Assembly (NCBI GenBank): GCA_937967665.1
Contig: CALBSZ010000105.1
Location: 1 to 20,349 of the forward strand
Direction of reading: 5' to 3'
Source: an uncultured Planctomycetaceae bacterium
GTDB lineage: Bacteria > Planctomycetota > Planctomycetia > Pirellulales > Pirellulaceae
Length of the DNA: 20,349 bases
The translations under genes and the position numbers were made by a program. Shown one piece after another: positions 1-7,654 of the stretch (within the stretch, counting starts at the first letter, position 1; the number at the start of each line of letters is the position of its first letter). Under the pieces are notes generated by a model. That model was not told the origin of the DNA. It made no database searches and saw nothing but the letters and a program-made list of their open reading frames with translations.

Positions 1-558
1 CGCCTCCAACGCACGAAGGCAACCCACGGCGGTATTGCTGCCCTTCAGAAGCAGATTCCCAATACCAAGATTGTGTCGGATGTTGCCGTACGTGATGACG
101 CGTCCTGTAGGTTAGTCAAACAGTTCCTCATCGCAGCCGGGATGCTGGACGAGGACAATGAGTGGGCGTTCATTCAGTCGTTCGGGTTTTTTCATCGCGT
201 CTACGTCCACGAGCGCGGGTTTCTTGTCACGCCGGATTCGGACATAATCCCGGCGCCAGGTGAAGGGACGCGAGCTTACTACGTCGAGTGGAATACCGAG
301 CCGCGGGAATTGCTCATCGCCCCAATTCCCATTCGACAAGCGGGCGCGGGCTACGGCAAGCAACCGATTCCCGACGGGTGGCCACCGGTCTTCAATTTGA
401 CGACTGCTACAAAGTTTCACTGGCAGCAAGACGCACAGACGGGAAAAGTGACGGTCGAGCCGGCGGCCGACAATCGTGAGTCTCAATCCGATTTCGTAGT
501 TGACAAACATGTCGACGCTCGCGAACGGAATCAGGCCGACAACACAATCGCGAAGTGA
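1..558 (+). CDS. Partial hypothetical protein with an LRR-like N-terminal remnant
   Basis: The frame is open from base 1 to a TGA at 556-558, so the start lies outside the window or the gene is a fragment. The first 24 residues, up to the Lys-Ile pair at codons 23-24, look like the last repeat of planctomycetal leucine-rich-repeat proteins, which commonly end in a segment of the type TxVTDxGxAxLxKxLPNxKI. In those proteins the chain usually stops there. Here about 160 further residues follow that I do not recognise; they contain an aromatic-rich core (codons 50-90) and a polar C-terminus. A GTG at 73 could instead start an independent 161-aa protein, but no convincing ribosome binding site precedes it. 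No signal peptide or membrane segment is visible. The family is unknown. Confidence 0.5.
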   Translation, partial: RLQRTKATHGGIAALQKQIPNTKIVSDVAVRDDASCRLVKQFLIAAGMLDEDNEWAFIQSFGFFHRVYVHERGFLVTPDSDIIPAPGEGTRAYYVEWNTEPRELLIAPIPIRQAGAGYGKQPIPDGWPPVFNLTTATKFHWQQDAQTGKVTVEPAADNRESQSDFVVDKHVDARERNQADNTIAK

Positions 559-574
559 GCGGAAACCAATTGCC

Positions 575-1582
575 ATGCTGTTGGAATATCGTACAAAAAG
601 CCTCTTGCCGCTCGACCGGATTCGACAGGTTTGCGACACTTTCGAATCGGCGACGAACAACTTTGTTGGTTTTCGTCCCGAAGCCGTGCAATTTGGGGAA
701 TCGCGTTTCAAGCGAAAGCTTCCAGCGTTGGATCAGTTCACAGGTGTCGAGCTTGCCAGCATGCACGTTGTCGGCTACTTGCCTGCTAACGACGAGTCAT
801 ACGCAAGTTTGAAAACGGCCTTTTGCGAACACGCCGCAACGCCGCTTGCCTGCCAGGCGTTGTTCGCGATTTCGGCCGGTTACGAAGAGGTCAACAGTCA
901 ACAAACGAGATCGACGTGTGACACGCTGGTTGCCAGCATTCGCTACGGTCATGCCCATTTCGGATACCGGGCGGGCGGTTCGAGGATTGCCTCGGAAAAT
1001 GCCTACGCCGCACGCTTTTTCGATGACTTGGCGACGACGGCGGATCTGCCGCTACGGGTCGAACGACGGGACGACGATTATTTCCTGGAACATACTGAGA
1101 ACCGCGACTTGTGGACGTCGTACAAGGGCACCAACAACGAGAATCCCAAAGCCTTTCGTTGCGAACTGGCGCCGGATGAAACGGCCGAACAACTGTGTCG
1201 ACGGCTTGATCGCGGATTGCAATCTCACGCCAGTAAAAAGCGGTTCGAGTATTCATGGTCGTTCACGGTCGAGGATCAGGACAGCGAGACAACAGCCCGG
1301 CTCTATGCCGAAGTCGTGAATGCCAAGCTGCCTGCGTCGCGTCATGAAGCGGCCTATTCATTTCGGCTGAAGGATCTCGACGCCATTGAAACGATGAAGC
1401 AATTTTGTGACGGCAAGGGCGAAGTGCAGGTTCAGATCGGCACGTTTGAATTGGACGACGACTATGGCGAACTGTACGTTGTCATATCGTCGGAAGGTTT
1501 TCGGTTAGAGTTGCGGCTGACATCCGAGGATTATCTGAGCACCGCAGAACGATTAACGGGTGAGAAGTTCATAACATTTTGA
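575..1582 (+). CDS. Hypothetical 335-aa soluble protein
   Basis: I do not recognise this protein. The frame is open back to an ATG at 500, but that start would overlap the preceding gene by 59 bp and adds a polar unstructured N-terminus. The ATG at 575 lies 16 bp after the previous stop, with a purine-rich AGTGAGCGGA stretch upstream, so it is preferred. The product has no signal peptide and no membrane helix. Its composition is acidic and mixed, as in a cytoplasmic alpha/beta protein. The last third alternates hydrophobic and acidic residues in short beta-like strands, for example around residues 285-330. It precedes the HEAT-like gene by 54 bp on the same strand. Confidence 0.6.
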   Translation: MLLEYRTKSLLPLDRIRQVCDTFESATNNFVGFRPEAVQFGESRFKRKLPALDQFTGVELASMHVVGYLPANDESYASLKTAFCEHAATPLACQALFAISAGYEEVNSQQTRSTCDTLVASIRYGHAHFGYRAGGSRIASENAYAARFFDDLATTADLPLRVERRDDDYFLEHTENRDLWTSYKGTNNENPKAFRCELAPDETAEQLCRRLDRGLQSHASKKRFEYSWSFTVEDQDSETTARLYAEVVNAKLPASRHEAAYSFRLKDLDAIETMKQFCDGKGEVQVQIGTFELDDDYGELYVVISSEGFRLELRLTSEDYLSTAERLTGEKFITF

Positions 1583-1636
1583 AGTCGCGGCGAGTTTCAA
1601 CAAGGTACGTCCGTCCCTGACATTAGAGAGAACACC

Positions 1637-2071
1637 ATGTTGCTTTCCAGCAGTAGGTTGACACTGCAGCAAGCCAAGAGTCTCTCCGCCGAAGATTCCA
1701 AAATCCTGGCCGGCACGGTGAACGCGATTCTCAACGACGAGCGCGTCTCCGAGAAGTTGGAGACCGCTTCGGCTGCGGCCCTCGTGGCAGGCAAGCTGCA
1801 ATTGAAGGGATGTATTCCGGCGCTTGTTCGTCGCATCACGCTGCCGTCGCCGCCACGGCCTCGAACCAATCACATTCGGGGCAATCCACTCGGTGCTCCT
1901 CCGTCGTGTATGTCGGCGTTGATATCTATCGGCAAACCTGCGCTGCCAGCAATTAGGCAATTGGCTGCACGCGATGACTTGACCGAGATCGAGCGTGTAG
2001 CGGCGAACGCGGTGATCCAACAAATCGAGCGCAGAAGGATTGCCTCCAGCAAAAAAGGAGAACTTGAATGA
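1637..2071 (+). CDS. HEAT-like repeat protein, small
   Basis: This 144-aa protein starts at an ATG preceded at good spacing by AGAGAG. It has two helical hairpin-like segments, roughly residues 28-62 and 95-137. They show HEAT/Armadillo-like patterning: Ala/Leu-rich helices with IPALVRR and a later GKPALPAIRQLAA motif. Between them lies a Pro/Arg-rich loop. HEAT-like modules usually mediate protein-protein contacts, so a scaffold or partner-binding role is plausible but not shown. The protein is short for the family, with about two repeats. No signal peptide is evident. Its stop codon overlaps the start of the next gene (ATGA), which implies translational coupling. Confidence 0.6.
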   Translation: MLLSSSRLTLQQAKSLSAEDSKILAGTVNAILNDERVSEKLETASAAALVAGKLQLKGCIPALVRRITLPSPPRPRTNHIRGNPLGAPPSCMSALISIGKPALPAIRQLAARDDLTEIERVAANAVIQQIERRRIASSKKGELE

Positions 2072-2280
2072 ACCATTCCGCTTCATCTCGTCCAACGTCA
2101 ATGCGGCGCGCGTTGTTTTGGGAAGTCCGCATGATCGCTTTCGAGGCGATGTACGTCGCTGTCGGATTGTTCCTGGCACTTGCACGCAATCAATGGCTGC
2201 TTGGCGGCACGATACTTTGCATCGGCCTTGGTGCGAGCTTTATCGTTAGGCAGCATCACTATTCGAAGAACGAATCATGA
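2068..2280 (+). CDS. Small membrane protein (70 aa)
   Basis: The ATG at 2068 overlaps the preceding TGA and has AAGGAG about 8 bases upstream, so both the start and the translational coupling are well supported. The product has a basic N-terminus of about 20 residues. One long or two short hydrophobic segments follow at about residues 22-40 and 43-60, and the tail is polar with a His pair. It is probably an inner-membrane protein. I do not recognise a family. The stop overlaps the start of the zinc-ribbon gene (ATGA at 2277-2280), so three consecutive small genes are coupled. Confidence 0.55.
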   Translation: MNHSASSRPTSMRRALFWEVRMIAFEAMYVAVGLFLALARNQWLLGGTILCIGLGASFIVRQHHYSKNES

Positions 2281-2483
2281 CGTTAGTCTGCAAGAAATGT
2301 GGCAAGAAAGACATTGAGAACGAGGCGTCCAACGCGCCGCGCGGTGGCTTCCTGTGCCGGTCATGTTTTCGTTCGTTACAGCTTAAGATCGCCGGCTGCT
2401 CCGTCGTCATCGGGTTGGTCGTCGCCGCGTTGGCCGTCATTGGTGTAGTTTTCACGTTTGTCTTGAGACTCTCGTCGGGTTGA
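2277..2483 (+). CDS. Zinc-ribbon plus single transmembrane helix protein
   Basis: This 68-aa protein has a CxxC pair at residues 5-8 and a second CxxC pair at residues 27-30. Such spacing is typical of a four-cysteine zinc ribbon or rubredoxin-like knuckle. A transmembrane helix of about 25 hydrophobic residues follows (about 38-64). The architecture suggests a membrane-tethered zinc-binding module facing the cytoplasm, used for protein or nucleic-acid contact; the partner is unknown. The start overlaps the previous stop as ATGA, so it is probably co-translated with the 70-aa membrane protein. Confidence 0.65.
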   Translation: MTLVCKKCGKKDIENEASNAPRGGFLCRSCFRSLQLKIAGCSVVIGLVVAALAVIGVVFTFVLRLSSG

Positions 2484-2494
2484 GTGGCAGCTAA

Positions 2495-3160
2495 ATGGTA
2501 AACAGCCAAATACAAATTCGTGGAATTCCCCACATCGGGCTTGCGACACTGTTGGTCGTCTTGCTGCTCGGAGGCGCGCTCTCGTTTTGTCACGTCTGTT
2601 GGGATGTCGAATTTTCGCATCCCGGTTCCGCTCTTGCCAATCCATTTTGGACCTGGGATTCGATCGTCGTGGGCCTGTTGGCGGGATTGGGTGTGATTGC
2701 CTTGGGAACGCCCGTGGTGAATGACCGATACCGAGCATGGTTTGTCTTGCGCGACGATTCTCGCTGGCCCGAACGATTACGGTGGCGCGTCGTTAAGCAG
2801 GAATGGTTTGCCATCGTTATATCCGTGCTCGCGATCGCGGGCTTGACGGTTTACTGCCTGCGAACGGAAGTGTTTGTCGGTTCAGCGTGGTTCGGCATGT
2901 TGGCGGCGATCTGCATCTGGATGCGCCGCGCCGTGGAGCCACCCGACGGCAGTTGCACTCCCGACAATCGGCAATCGCATGTAGAACGAGAAGTTCCGCC
3001 AGCCGTGCAATTCAATCTGCGGCGATTGTTGGCCCTCGTCGTGTTGAGTTCTATCGCGGTCACGGTCGCCCAATTTGGCATGGCGGTGCACGAATTACGT
3101 CGCGATGCCCATCCGCCGGAATCAACGATTGTCGGCCCTGGTGAAACGGAAGGTGATTGA
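2495..3160 (+). CDS. Multi-pass membrane protein, 221 aa, unknown
   Basis: The ATG lies 11 bp after the zinc-ribbon gene. Hydrophobic segments at roughly residues 16-33, 55-75, 105-122, 127-143 and 177-197 predict four or five membrane helices. Charged Arg/Trp-rich loops lie between them, including one with WPERLRWR. A polar linker (about 145-170) precedes the last helix. I recognise no family motif. The ribosome binding site is weak, so expression may depend on the upstream genes. The stop is followed by one base and then the start of the 73-aa gene. Confidence 0.6.
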   Translation: MVNSQIQIRGIPHIGLATLLVVLLLGGALSFCHVCWDVEFSHPGSALANPFWTWDSIVVGLLAGLGVIALGTPVVNDRYRAWFVLRDDSRWPERLRWRVVKQEWFAIVISVLAIAGLTVYCLRTEVFVGSAWFGMLAAICIWMRRAVEPPDGSCTPDNRQSHVEREVPPAVQFNLRRLLALVVLSSIAVTVAQFGMAVHELRRDAHPPESTIVGPGETEGD

Positions 3161-3161
3161 A

Positions 3162-3383
3162 ATGAAGTGGTTTGGCATGGCCGGCATAGTCGCCGCAGCT
3201 TGGATGACTTACGTAACGTGGGCTGATCCGTGGGAAGGCGGCTACGTCCGTTGGGCCGCGGCGATTCTGGGATCGGTCGCGTTCTTCACCTACTTCGAGG
3301 GGCTGAAACGTGAAATCATTGAATCCGTTCAGACATCTTTGTCCGCCAAAGACGATGATCCGCAGAAAACCGAGACAGAATAG
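3162..3383 (+). CDS. Small membrane protein (73 aa)
   Basis: The frame is open further upstream to 3075, but that part overlaps the preceding gene. The ATG at 3162 has GGAAGG 8 bases upstream and sits one base after the previous stop, so it is taken as the start. Two hydrophobic segments (about residues 3-20 and 28-46) are followed by a charged tail. The tail could form a short helix and ends in an acidic run. This is a membrane protein of unknown family, probably co-transcribed with its neighbours on both sides. Confidence 0.55.
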   Translation: MKWFGMAGIVAAAWMTYVTWADPWEGGYVRWAAAILGSVAFFTYFEGLKREIIESVQTSLSAKDDDPQKTETE

Positions 3384-3395
3384 GAGACCGAAACC

Positions 3396-5039
3396 ATGCA
3401 AAAACTAAGGTCCCTCGCGATCATCGCATGCATACTGGCTGCCGTTCCCAGCGATTCGTTGGCCTTTTACACCGTTACCGATGGCTTGGAGCCGGCGGAA
3501 TTAAAGCAAGACAACGTCAAGATCGCGGTCGTCAAGGTAAAGGCCACGCGCGTGGTCCGTCCCGAAACTCGCAAGCGGTTGGCCGATGGATCGAGCAACT
3601 ACACATACGCCATCTACTCGATTGACCTGGAGTTAGTCGAACAGCTTTACGGAGAAAAGCTGACCGAGGCCGATCTGTCCCACGTCCGTTACTCCAATGT
3701 GCCGGTTGACAATGCCTGGCCGCCCGTTCCTTCGAATCCGAAGGGAAGATATTACATCATGGCGTGGCGGCTTGGGCATCCATGCGGACAGGCTTCCGGC
3801 GTGCGTTTTGCGCCGGGGCCCGACTTACCGGTTTTGATCGAGAACCCCGACGTCCCCGCCGTGACGTTGTTGAAGGAACTATTGGCCATCGTCAACTCAC
3901 GGATGGACATTGAGAGACGACAACCGGCCCTTAACGCGAAGCTCAAAGAATTGCGGGATGCGTTGGGAATTCAAGTGAGTGGGGTGGACGCCGGCGTACC
4001 GATCGAGTTGGCATCGAAGGTTGTGGCGCATGGAAACGAGCCCGCTTCTGTGGATAGACGCGAAGATTGGAGCAAGGACTTGTTTCCAGTCGACCGGAAC
4101 GAAAAATGGGGGTTCATCGACGCGAAAGGACGGATCGTCATTGAGCCGGCGTTCGAAGAGGCGGCGTATTTTTCCGAAGACTTGGCTGCCGTCAAGCTGA
4201 ATGGGAAGTACGGATACATCGACAAAAAGGGAAACGTCGTGATCGAGCCGCAATATCGGTATGCCTTTGCCTTTCGCGAAGGACTCGCATGGGTCGAAGG
4301 GGATGCCGACGGATTCGTCGACAAGACGGGGAGGATTGTGTTAACAGCGCCGCAGGGAACCTACTGTCGCGAGTTCCGCGAGGGGTTGGCAAAAACGATG
4401 TCCCGACAGCCGCGGCTTCGGGCGCGTGGTCCGGAGTGGAAATACAAAGTTGGATTCATTGACAAGACCGGCAAATACGCCGTAAAGCCGCGGTTCGACG
4501 CTGCCTGGGACTTCCGCGAAGGACTGGCCGCCGTGCAGCTTGACGGACGATGGGGGTTCATCGACAAGAATGGCGATTTCGTCATTCGGCCTCAATATGC
4601 GCGGGCTTCGTACTTTTCAGAGGGGTTGGCGGCGGTTGAGAAAAACGGCAAGACCATCTTCATCAACAGAGATGGCAGACAGGCGATTGACACCGAGTAC
4701 GACGAGGCGCACGGCTTCCATGAAGAGTTTGCCGGCGTGAAGATTGGCGGCAAGTGGGGTTTCATAGACAAGCAAGGGAAAGTCAGAATCGAGCCAAGGT
4801 TTGATGACGTATCATCATTTTTCAACGGCATGGCGAGTGTTGTGATGGACAAGAAGTATGGCTACATCAACCGGCGCGGGAAAGTCGTCATCGAGCCGAC
4901 CTATGGTTCCGCTCACTACTTCCTGGGCGAACTCGCCGGGGTCACTTTTCATCCGGAGCGCGGCGATGGAACGGGAACCGGATACATTGATCGCACAGGT
5001 CGGGTTGTCTGGGCGCCGGAGCGAAAAGCAAAGAATTAA
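3396..5039 (+). CDS. Secreted WG-repeat (KWG) protein
   Basis: This 547-aa protein starts with a signal peptide (hydrophobic core residues 6-17, likely cleavage after SLA at 21-23), so it acts outside the cytoplasm. Residues 24-190 form an unknown N-terminal domain. From about residue 234 to 540 there are about eight and a half WG repeats, each near 35 residues. Their pattern is [KR][WY]G[FY]IDxxGxxVIxPxFDxAxxFxEGLAxV. WG repeats fold into beta-propeller-like or solenoid arrays that bind other molecules, but the ligand here is unknown. The AGGAG site overlaps the preceding TAG. Repeat three is aberrant, with an extra loop around residues 325-350. A 5' piece of this gene recurs at 7364-7509. 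Confidence 0.85.
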   Translation: MQKLRSLAIIACILAAVPSDSLAFYTVTDGLEPAELKQDNVKIAVVKVKATRVVRPETRKRLADGSSNYTYAIYSIDLELVEQLYGEKLTEADLSHVRYSNVPVDNAWPPVPSNPKGRYYIMAWRLGHPCGQASGVRFAPGPDLPVLIENPDVPAVTLLKELLAIVNSRMDIERRQPALNAKLKELRDALGIQVSGVDAGVPIELASKVVAHGNEPASVDRREDWSKDLFPVDRNEKWGFIDAKGRIVIEPAFEEAAYFSEDLAAVKLNGKYGYIDKKGNVVIEPQYRYAFAFREGLAWVEGDADGFVDKTGRIVLTAPQGTYCREFREGLAKTMSRQPRLRARGPEWKYKVGFIDKTGKYAVKPRFDAAWDFREGLAAVQLDGRWGFIDKNGDFVIRPQYARASYFSEGLAAVEKNGKTIFINRDGRQAIDTEYDEAHGFHEEFAGVKIGGKWGFIDKQGKVRIEPRFDDVSSFFNGMASVVMDKKYGYINRRGKVVIEPTYGSAHYFLGELAGVTFHPERGDGTGTGYIDRTGRVVWAPERKAKN

Positions 5040-5045
5040 CATACC

Positions 5046-6497
5046 ATGTTCCAATCACCTCGATTTTTCATGGCGCTGGTTTCGCTGTTTTCGGCCACGC
5101 TTGTTGCTGTAGCAGAAGAGCCATCACGGGCGACAATCTACGGCACCGACTCGCAGCACCTATGGAACAGGCTTCATGCCGTCCTTTTCGTCCGCCGCGG
5201 GTCTGATGGAAACACGTACGGCAATGACCGCCTGGAGCCGTTGTTGTGGCCGGCGTCGAAACATTTGATCGAGGAGCGTTCGCGCGATCGCGCCGTCGCG
5301 GTGCTCGACAAGTTCCTAGACGAACGGGGCGAGCGACTCGTTGACGACCCGGTTAAGCAAGCCATGCTGCAACGCGACCTGTGGTTGGTGTTCAATTGGC
5401 TCCACGGCGATCATTCCACGGCGTTGATGTCCGAGCCGAAACCAAGTCCCGACGACATTAAAACGTCGCAGGACCAGTTGCTTCATCGGTTGGCGGCGGT
5501 CATCGGACGCCTTGCCTTGAGCCCTGAAGACATTCAAAAGCTGCCTGACAACTATGCGGCCGCCGTTGACTCAGGTAAATTCGCGAAGCAATTCGACCCG
5601 GATGAACCTGACGAGCCATTCCTGCCGCCCGACCTTCTTGACAAGGATGGCCCGTGGGTCTGTCTTGGACGTGCCGACGGTCCCGTTGCGCCAGAACATC
5701 TCTACGAAGGCGGCGGAAACGCGTTTACAAACTCAGCATTCCTTGTGTTTCTTCGGCTGCCGGAGGGCCGCACTGCCACGTTGCAACTATTGAAACGATT
5801 GAATGCGTTTGATCAACCATTGATGGTGCGGGCTGACGAATTTGAGGACCGGCACGGTTTCTCGTATCTCCCCAATCCGAAGCTGCCTCCAATGCCGGTC
5901 GGTACGCAGGTCGCCTTGGTGCGTCAGGCACTGTTGATTGACGCATCGAATCGAGTTGCCGCGTCGAATCTGACGGAGAGCGTTCAGTTGCGCGTGTATC
6001 GCGAGGTGCCCGCGATGTCGCCGGAAACCGTTGCCGCGGCCGTGGTCAGTGGCACCCAGGCCAATCGTCGCGCGCGGTCTTGGCAGTCGTTCTTCGAGTT
6101 CCGCCTGAGCCGCAGAGAACTGTTCGCGGGCCGCACCGGCGGCCTCGTCCCGCTGGGCATCGACGAACGCGACTTCAAGACCGGCTTCGGCGCACACCCA
6201 TTTGACGAATTTGAGAGACATCTCGCCAAGGACGGGTCGTTCGCCGAGATTAGCCAGCAGCCCATACTCAAAGAGTCGTGCTTCGCTTGCCATCGTCTGC
6301 CCGGAACCTACTCGCTGAACAGTTACGTCAACTTCCGATCCAGCAACCTCGTCAGGCGGCGCGAACGCGATGACACCAAACGGCGTCCACCAACGTTAGT
6401 GGAACTGTCGATCGGAAACGCGCAATCCAGAGCAGTCGAGTGGAAAGAAGCCCGCACAAGCTGGACGGCGCTGCGGAAATGTTTGGTGCGCAAATAA
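5046..6497 (+). CDS. Secreted protein with a single c-type haem motif (CxxCH)
   Basis: This 483-aa protein has a signal peptide (hydrophobic residues 8-23, cleavage near AVAEE). It ends with a region carrying CFACH at residues 412-416, a CxxCH motif that normally binds haem c covalently. The bulk (residues 60-400) is unrecognised, with a Pro-rich linker near 180-200. A later Met-Pro (PAMSPE) at about 325 could offer an axial ligand only if it were close in the fold. A periplasmic haem protein is plausible, but one motif in a long unknown protein is not proof. It begins 6 bp after the WG gene with no clear Shine-Dalgarno sequence. The last 50 bp also occur, joined to a WG fragment, near 7507-7537. 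Confidence 0.65.
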   Translation: MFQSPRFFMALVSLFSATLVAVAEEPSRATIYGTDSQHLWNRLHAVLFVRRGSDGNTYGNDRLEPLLWPASKHLIEERSRDRAVAVLDKFLDERGERLVDDPVKQAMLQRDLWLVFNWLHGDHSTALMSEPKPSPDDIKTSQDQLLHRLAAVIGRLALSPEDIQKLPDNYAAAVDSGKFAKQFDPDEPDEPFLPPDLLDKDGPWVCLGRADGPVAPEHLYEGGGNAFTNSAFLVFLRLPEGRTATLQLLKRLNAFDQPLMVRADEFEDRHGFSYLPNPKLPPMPVGTQVALVRQALLIDASNRVAASNLTESVQLRVYREVPAMSPETVAAAVVSGTQANRRARSWQSFFEFRLSRRELFAGRTGGLVPLGIDERDFKTGFGAHPFDEFERHLAKDGSFAEISQQPILKESCFACHRLPGTYSLNSYVNFRSSNLVRRRERDDTKRRPPTLVELSIGNAQSRAVEWKEARTSWTALRKCLVRK

Positions 6498-6585
6498 CGG
6501 AGAGAAAAACATGCCACTTTCCAAGAGCAGCTTCTGCATCGACAGATCTTGTGATCGCTATGTCCGTCAACCAAGGACTCAACTC

Positions 6586-6945
6586 ATGAAACTCACGAGC
6601 CTTTTTTTGTTCGCGATCGTGGTCAATATCCTATTGGGATTGAAGCCGGGCAATGTGTGCCGTGCCGAAGGTTTGGCCGCACGAATTGAGCTGGAAGACA
6701 CTTTGCTTGTGGGCGAGACCGTCCAATTCACTCTTTCATTAACGAATAATTCTGATCAACCGATCCAAGTGCCAAAACTCAGTCGCGGACTCAGAACGGA
6801 CGCGATCCAGGTAGACGTGCTGGATTCAAAGGACGTTCCCATTGGCAAGATATCGGATCATCTGGATATTTATTGGGATCGTGATGGCAATTACCACCAC
6901 GGCGGCTTCCGTATACTGGTACCACTCAAACCAATCAGGCAATGA
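6586..6945 (+). CDS. Secreted Ig-like (BsuPI-like) domain protein, possibly truncated
   Basis: The ATG at 6586 has AAGGA 8 bases upstream and starts a clear signal peptide (hydrophobic core residues 5-19, cleavage near CRAEG). The 25-codon extension to an ATG at 6511 has an even better GGAGAG site but would bury the signal sequence, so it is not preferred. The mature part follows the pattern VGExVxFxLxLxNNSDxPIxVP, typical of small beta-sandwich domains of the BsuPI/Ig type found in many planctomycetal exported proteins. It ends after 119 aa, short for that group, and its last 104 bp overlap another frame that also looks coded. A paralogous broken copy lies at 7916-8363. Confidence 0.6.
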   Translation: MKLTSLFLFAIVVNILLGLKPGNVCRAEGLAARIELEDTLLVGETVQFTLSLTNNSDQPIQVPKLSRGLRTDAIQVDVLDSKDVPIGKISDHLDIYWDRDGNYHHGGFRILVPLKPIRQ

Positions 6946-7372
6946 GGGGGTCGCTCACCCGATTGACGAAAAGCAGTGGACGAACGACGAACGAATTGAC
7001 TTTGCCGCAGCCAGGAGGGCGACGGATAGGTGGCTCGCAAGCCAAGGCTTCGAAAGCGTTTCTTTGGCGGAGACTTCCGCGAAGGCCAAAAATCTGGCCT
7101 CCGGCCTCGACATGAAAAAAGCCCCTTTCGATAAGCAAACGTGGTATCGATCGCCCGATAAACACGGTGAGCCGTTTCATGTCGTGACCTTCGCACAGTC
7201 TGCTCCAACCCAATGGGAAGATGTTCGCGCAGAGTACTTCGGCTGTTTCGTTGTTTGGGACTATTCCGGGTTTCGTTGGAATGTAGACGAGGACGCGGAA
7301 GTCGCAATGTTGTTTGCCAAACAGGTTCGTGACTGGTGGAACACTTCAAGAACGAGGAGCTCGAAACCATGA
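6842..7372 (+). CDS. Hypothetical membrane-anchored protein, N-terminus uncertain
   Basis: From about 6940 onward this frame is clearly coding: a Trp/Asp-rich, probably globular domain of about 140 residues that ends in WDYSGFRWNVDEDAEVAMLF and a Trp pair. Upstream, a TTG at 6842 with AAAGGA about 9 bases before it would add a 24-residue hydrophobic helix, giving a membrane-anchored protein of 176 aa. An ATG at 6884 is an alternative start. The N-terminal part overlaps the preceding Ig-like gene in another frame. Either the genes genuinely overlap or a deletion fused the end of one to the body of the other. I do not recognise the family. The stop overlaps the ATG of the chimeric WG fragment. 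Confidence 0.5.
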   Translation: MARYRIIWIFIGIVMAITTTAASVYWYHSNQSGNEGVAHPIDEKQWTNDERIDFAAARRATDRWLASQGFESVSLAETSAKAKNLASGLDMKKAPFDKQTWYRSPDKHGEPFHVVTFAQSAPTQWEDVRAEYFGCFVVWDYSGFRWNVDEDAEVAMLFAKQVRDWWNTSRTRSSKP

Positions 7373-7548
7373 CAAAACTAACAGCCCTCGCGATCATCGC
7401 GCGCGTGCTGGCTGCCGTTCCCAGCGATTCGTTGGCCTTTTACACCGTTACCGATGGCTTGGAGCCGGCGGAATTAAAGCAAGACAACGTCAAGATCGCG
7501 GTCGTCAAGAAGGCCGCACAAGCTGGACGGCGCTGCGTCGAAGAGTGA
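7369..7548 (+). pseudogene. Chimeric remnant: WG-gene 5' end joined to CxxCH-gene 3' end
   Basis: The ATG at 7369 has GAGGAG upstream. It opens a 59-codon frame whose signal peptide and first mature residues match the WG protein at 3396. Bases 7408-7509 are identical to 3435-3536 (102 bp). Bases 7507-7537 then match 6445-6475 near the end of the CxxCH gene with one mismatch. The two matches share the three bases AAG at the joint. The simplest reading is a deletion of about 2.9 kb inside a second WG-CxxCH block, with microhomology at the joint. It may still be translated, exporting a short peptide with no WG repeats, but it is most likely a relic. Confidence 0.8.
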
Positions 7549-7654
7549 AGGAAGTTGCGCCCAAAGGACGGTGAGGCTGACATGTGGAGATCCACGAGCA
7601 AACTGTACATCACATACGACGATTGGAACCCTCATTCACCGAAGGAGAATCCCC

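Noticed and set aside
112..711. 199-aa minus-strand frame
   Set aside because: It lies opposite two plus-strand frames, has Arg/Ser-rich shadow composition and no ribosome binding site.
846..1319. 157-aa plus-strand frame inside the 335-aa gene
   Set aside because: Its arginine-rich translation is typical of an out-of-frame shadow, and the longer frame is better supported.
5046..6497. A cytochrome c peroxidase or planctomycete PSD1-type cytochrome assignment
   Set aside because: Only one CxxCH is present and none of the other signatures of those families could be seen.
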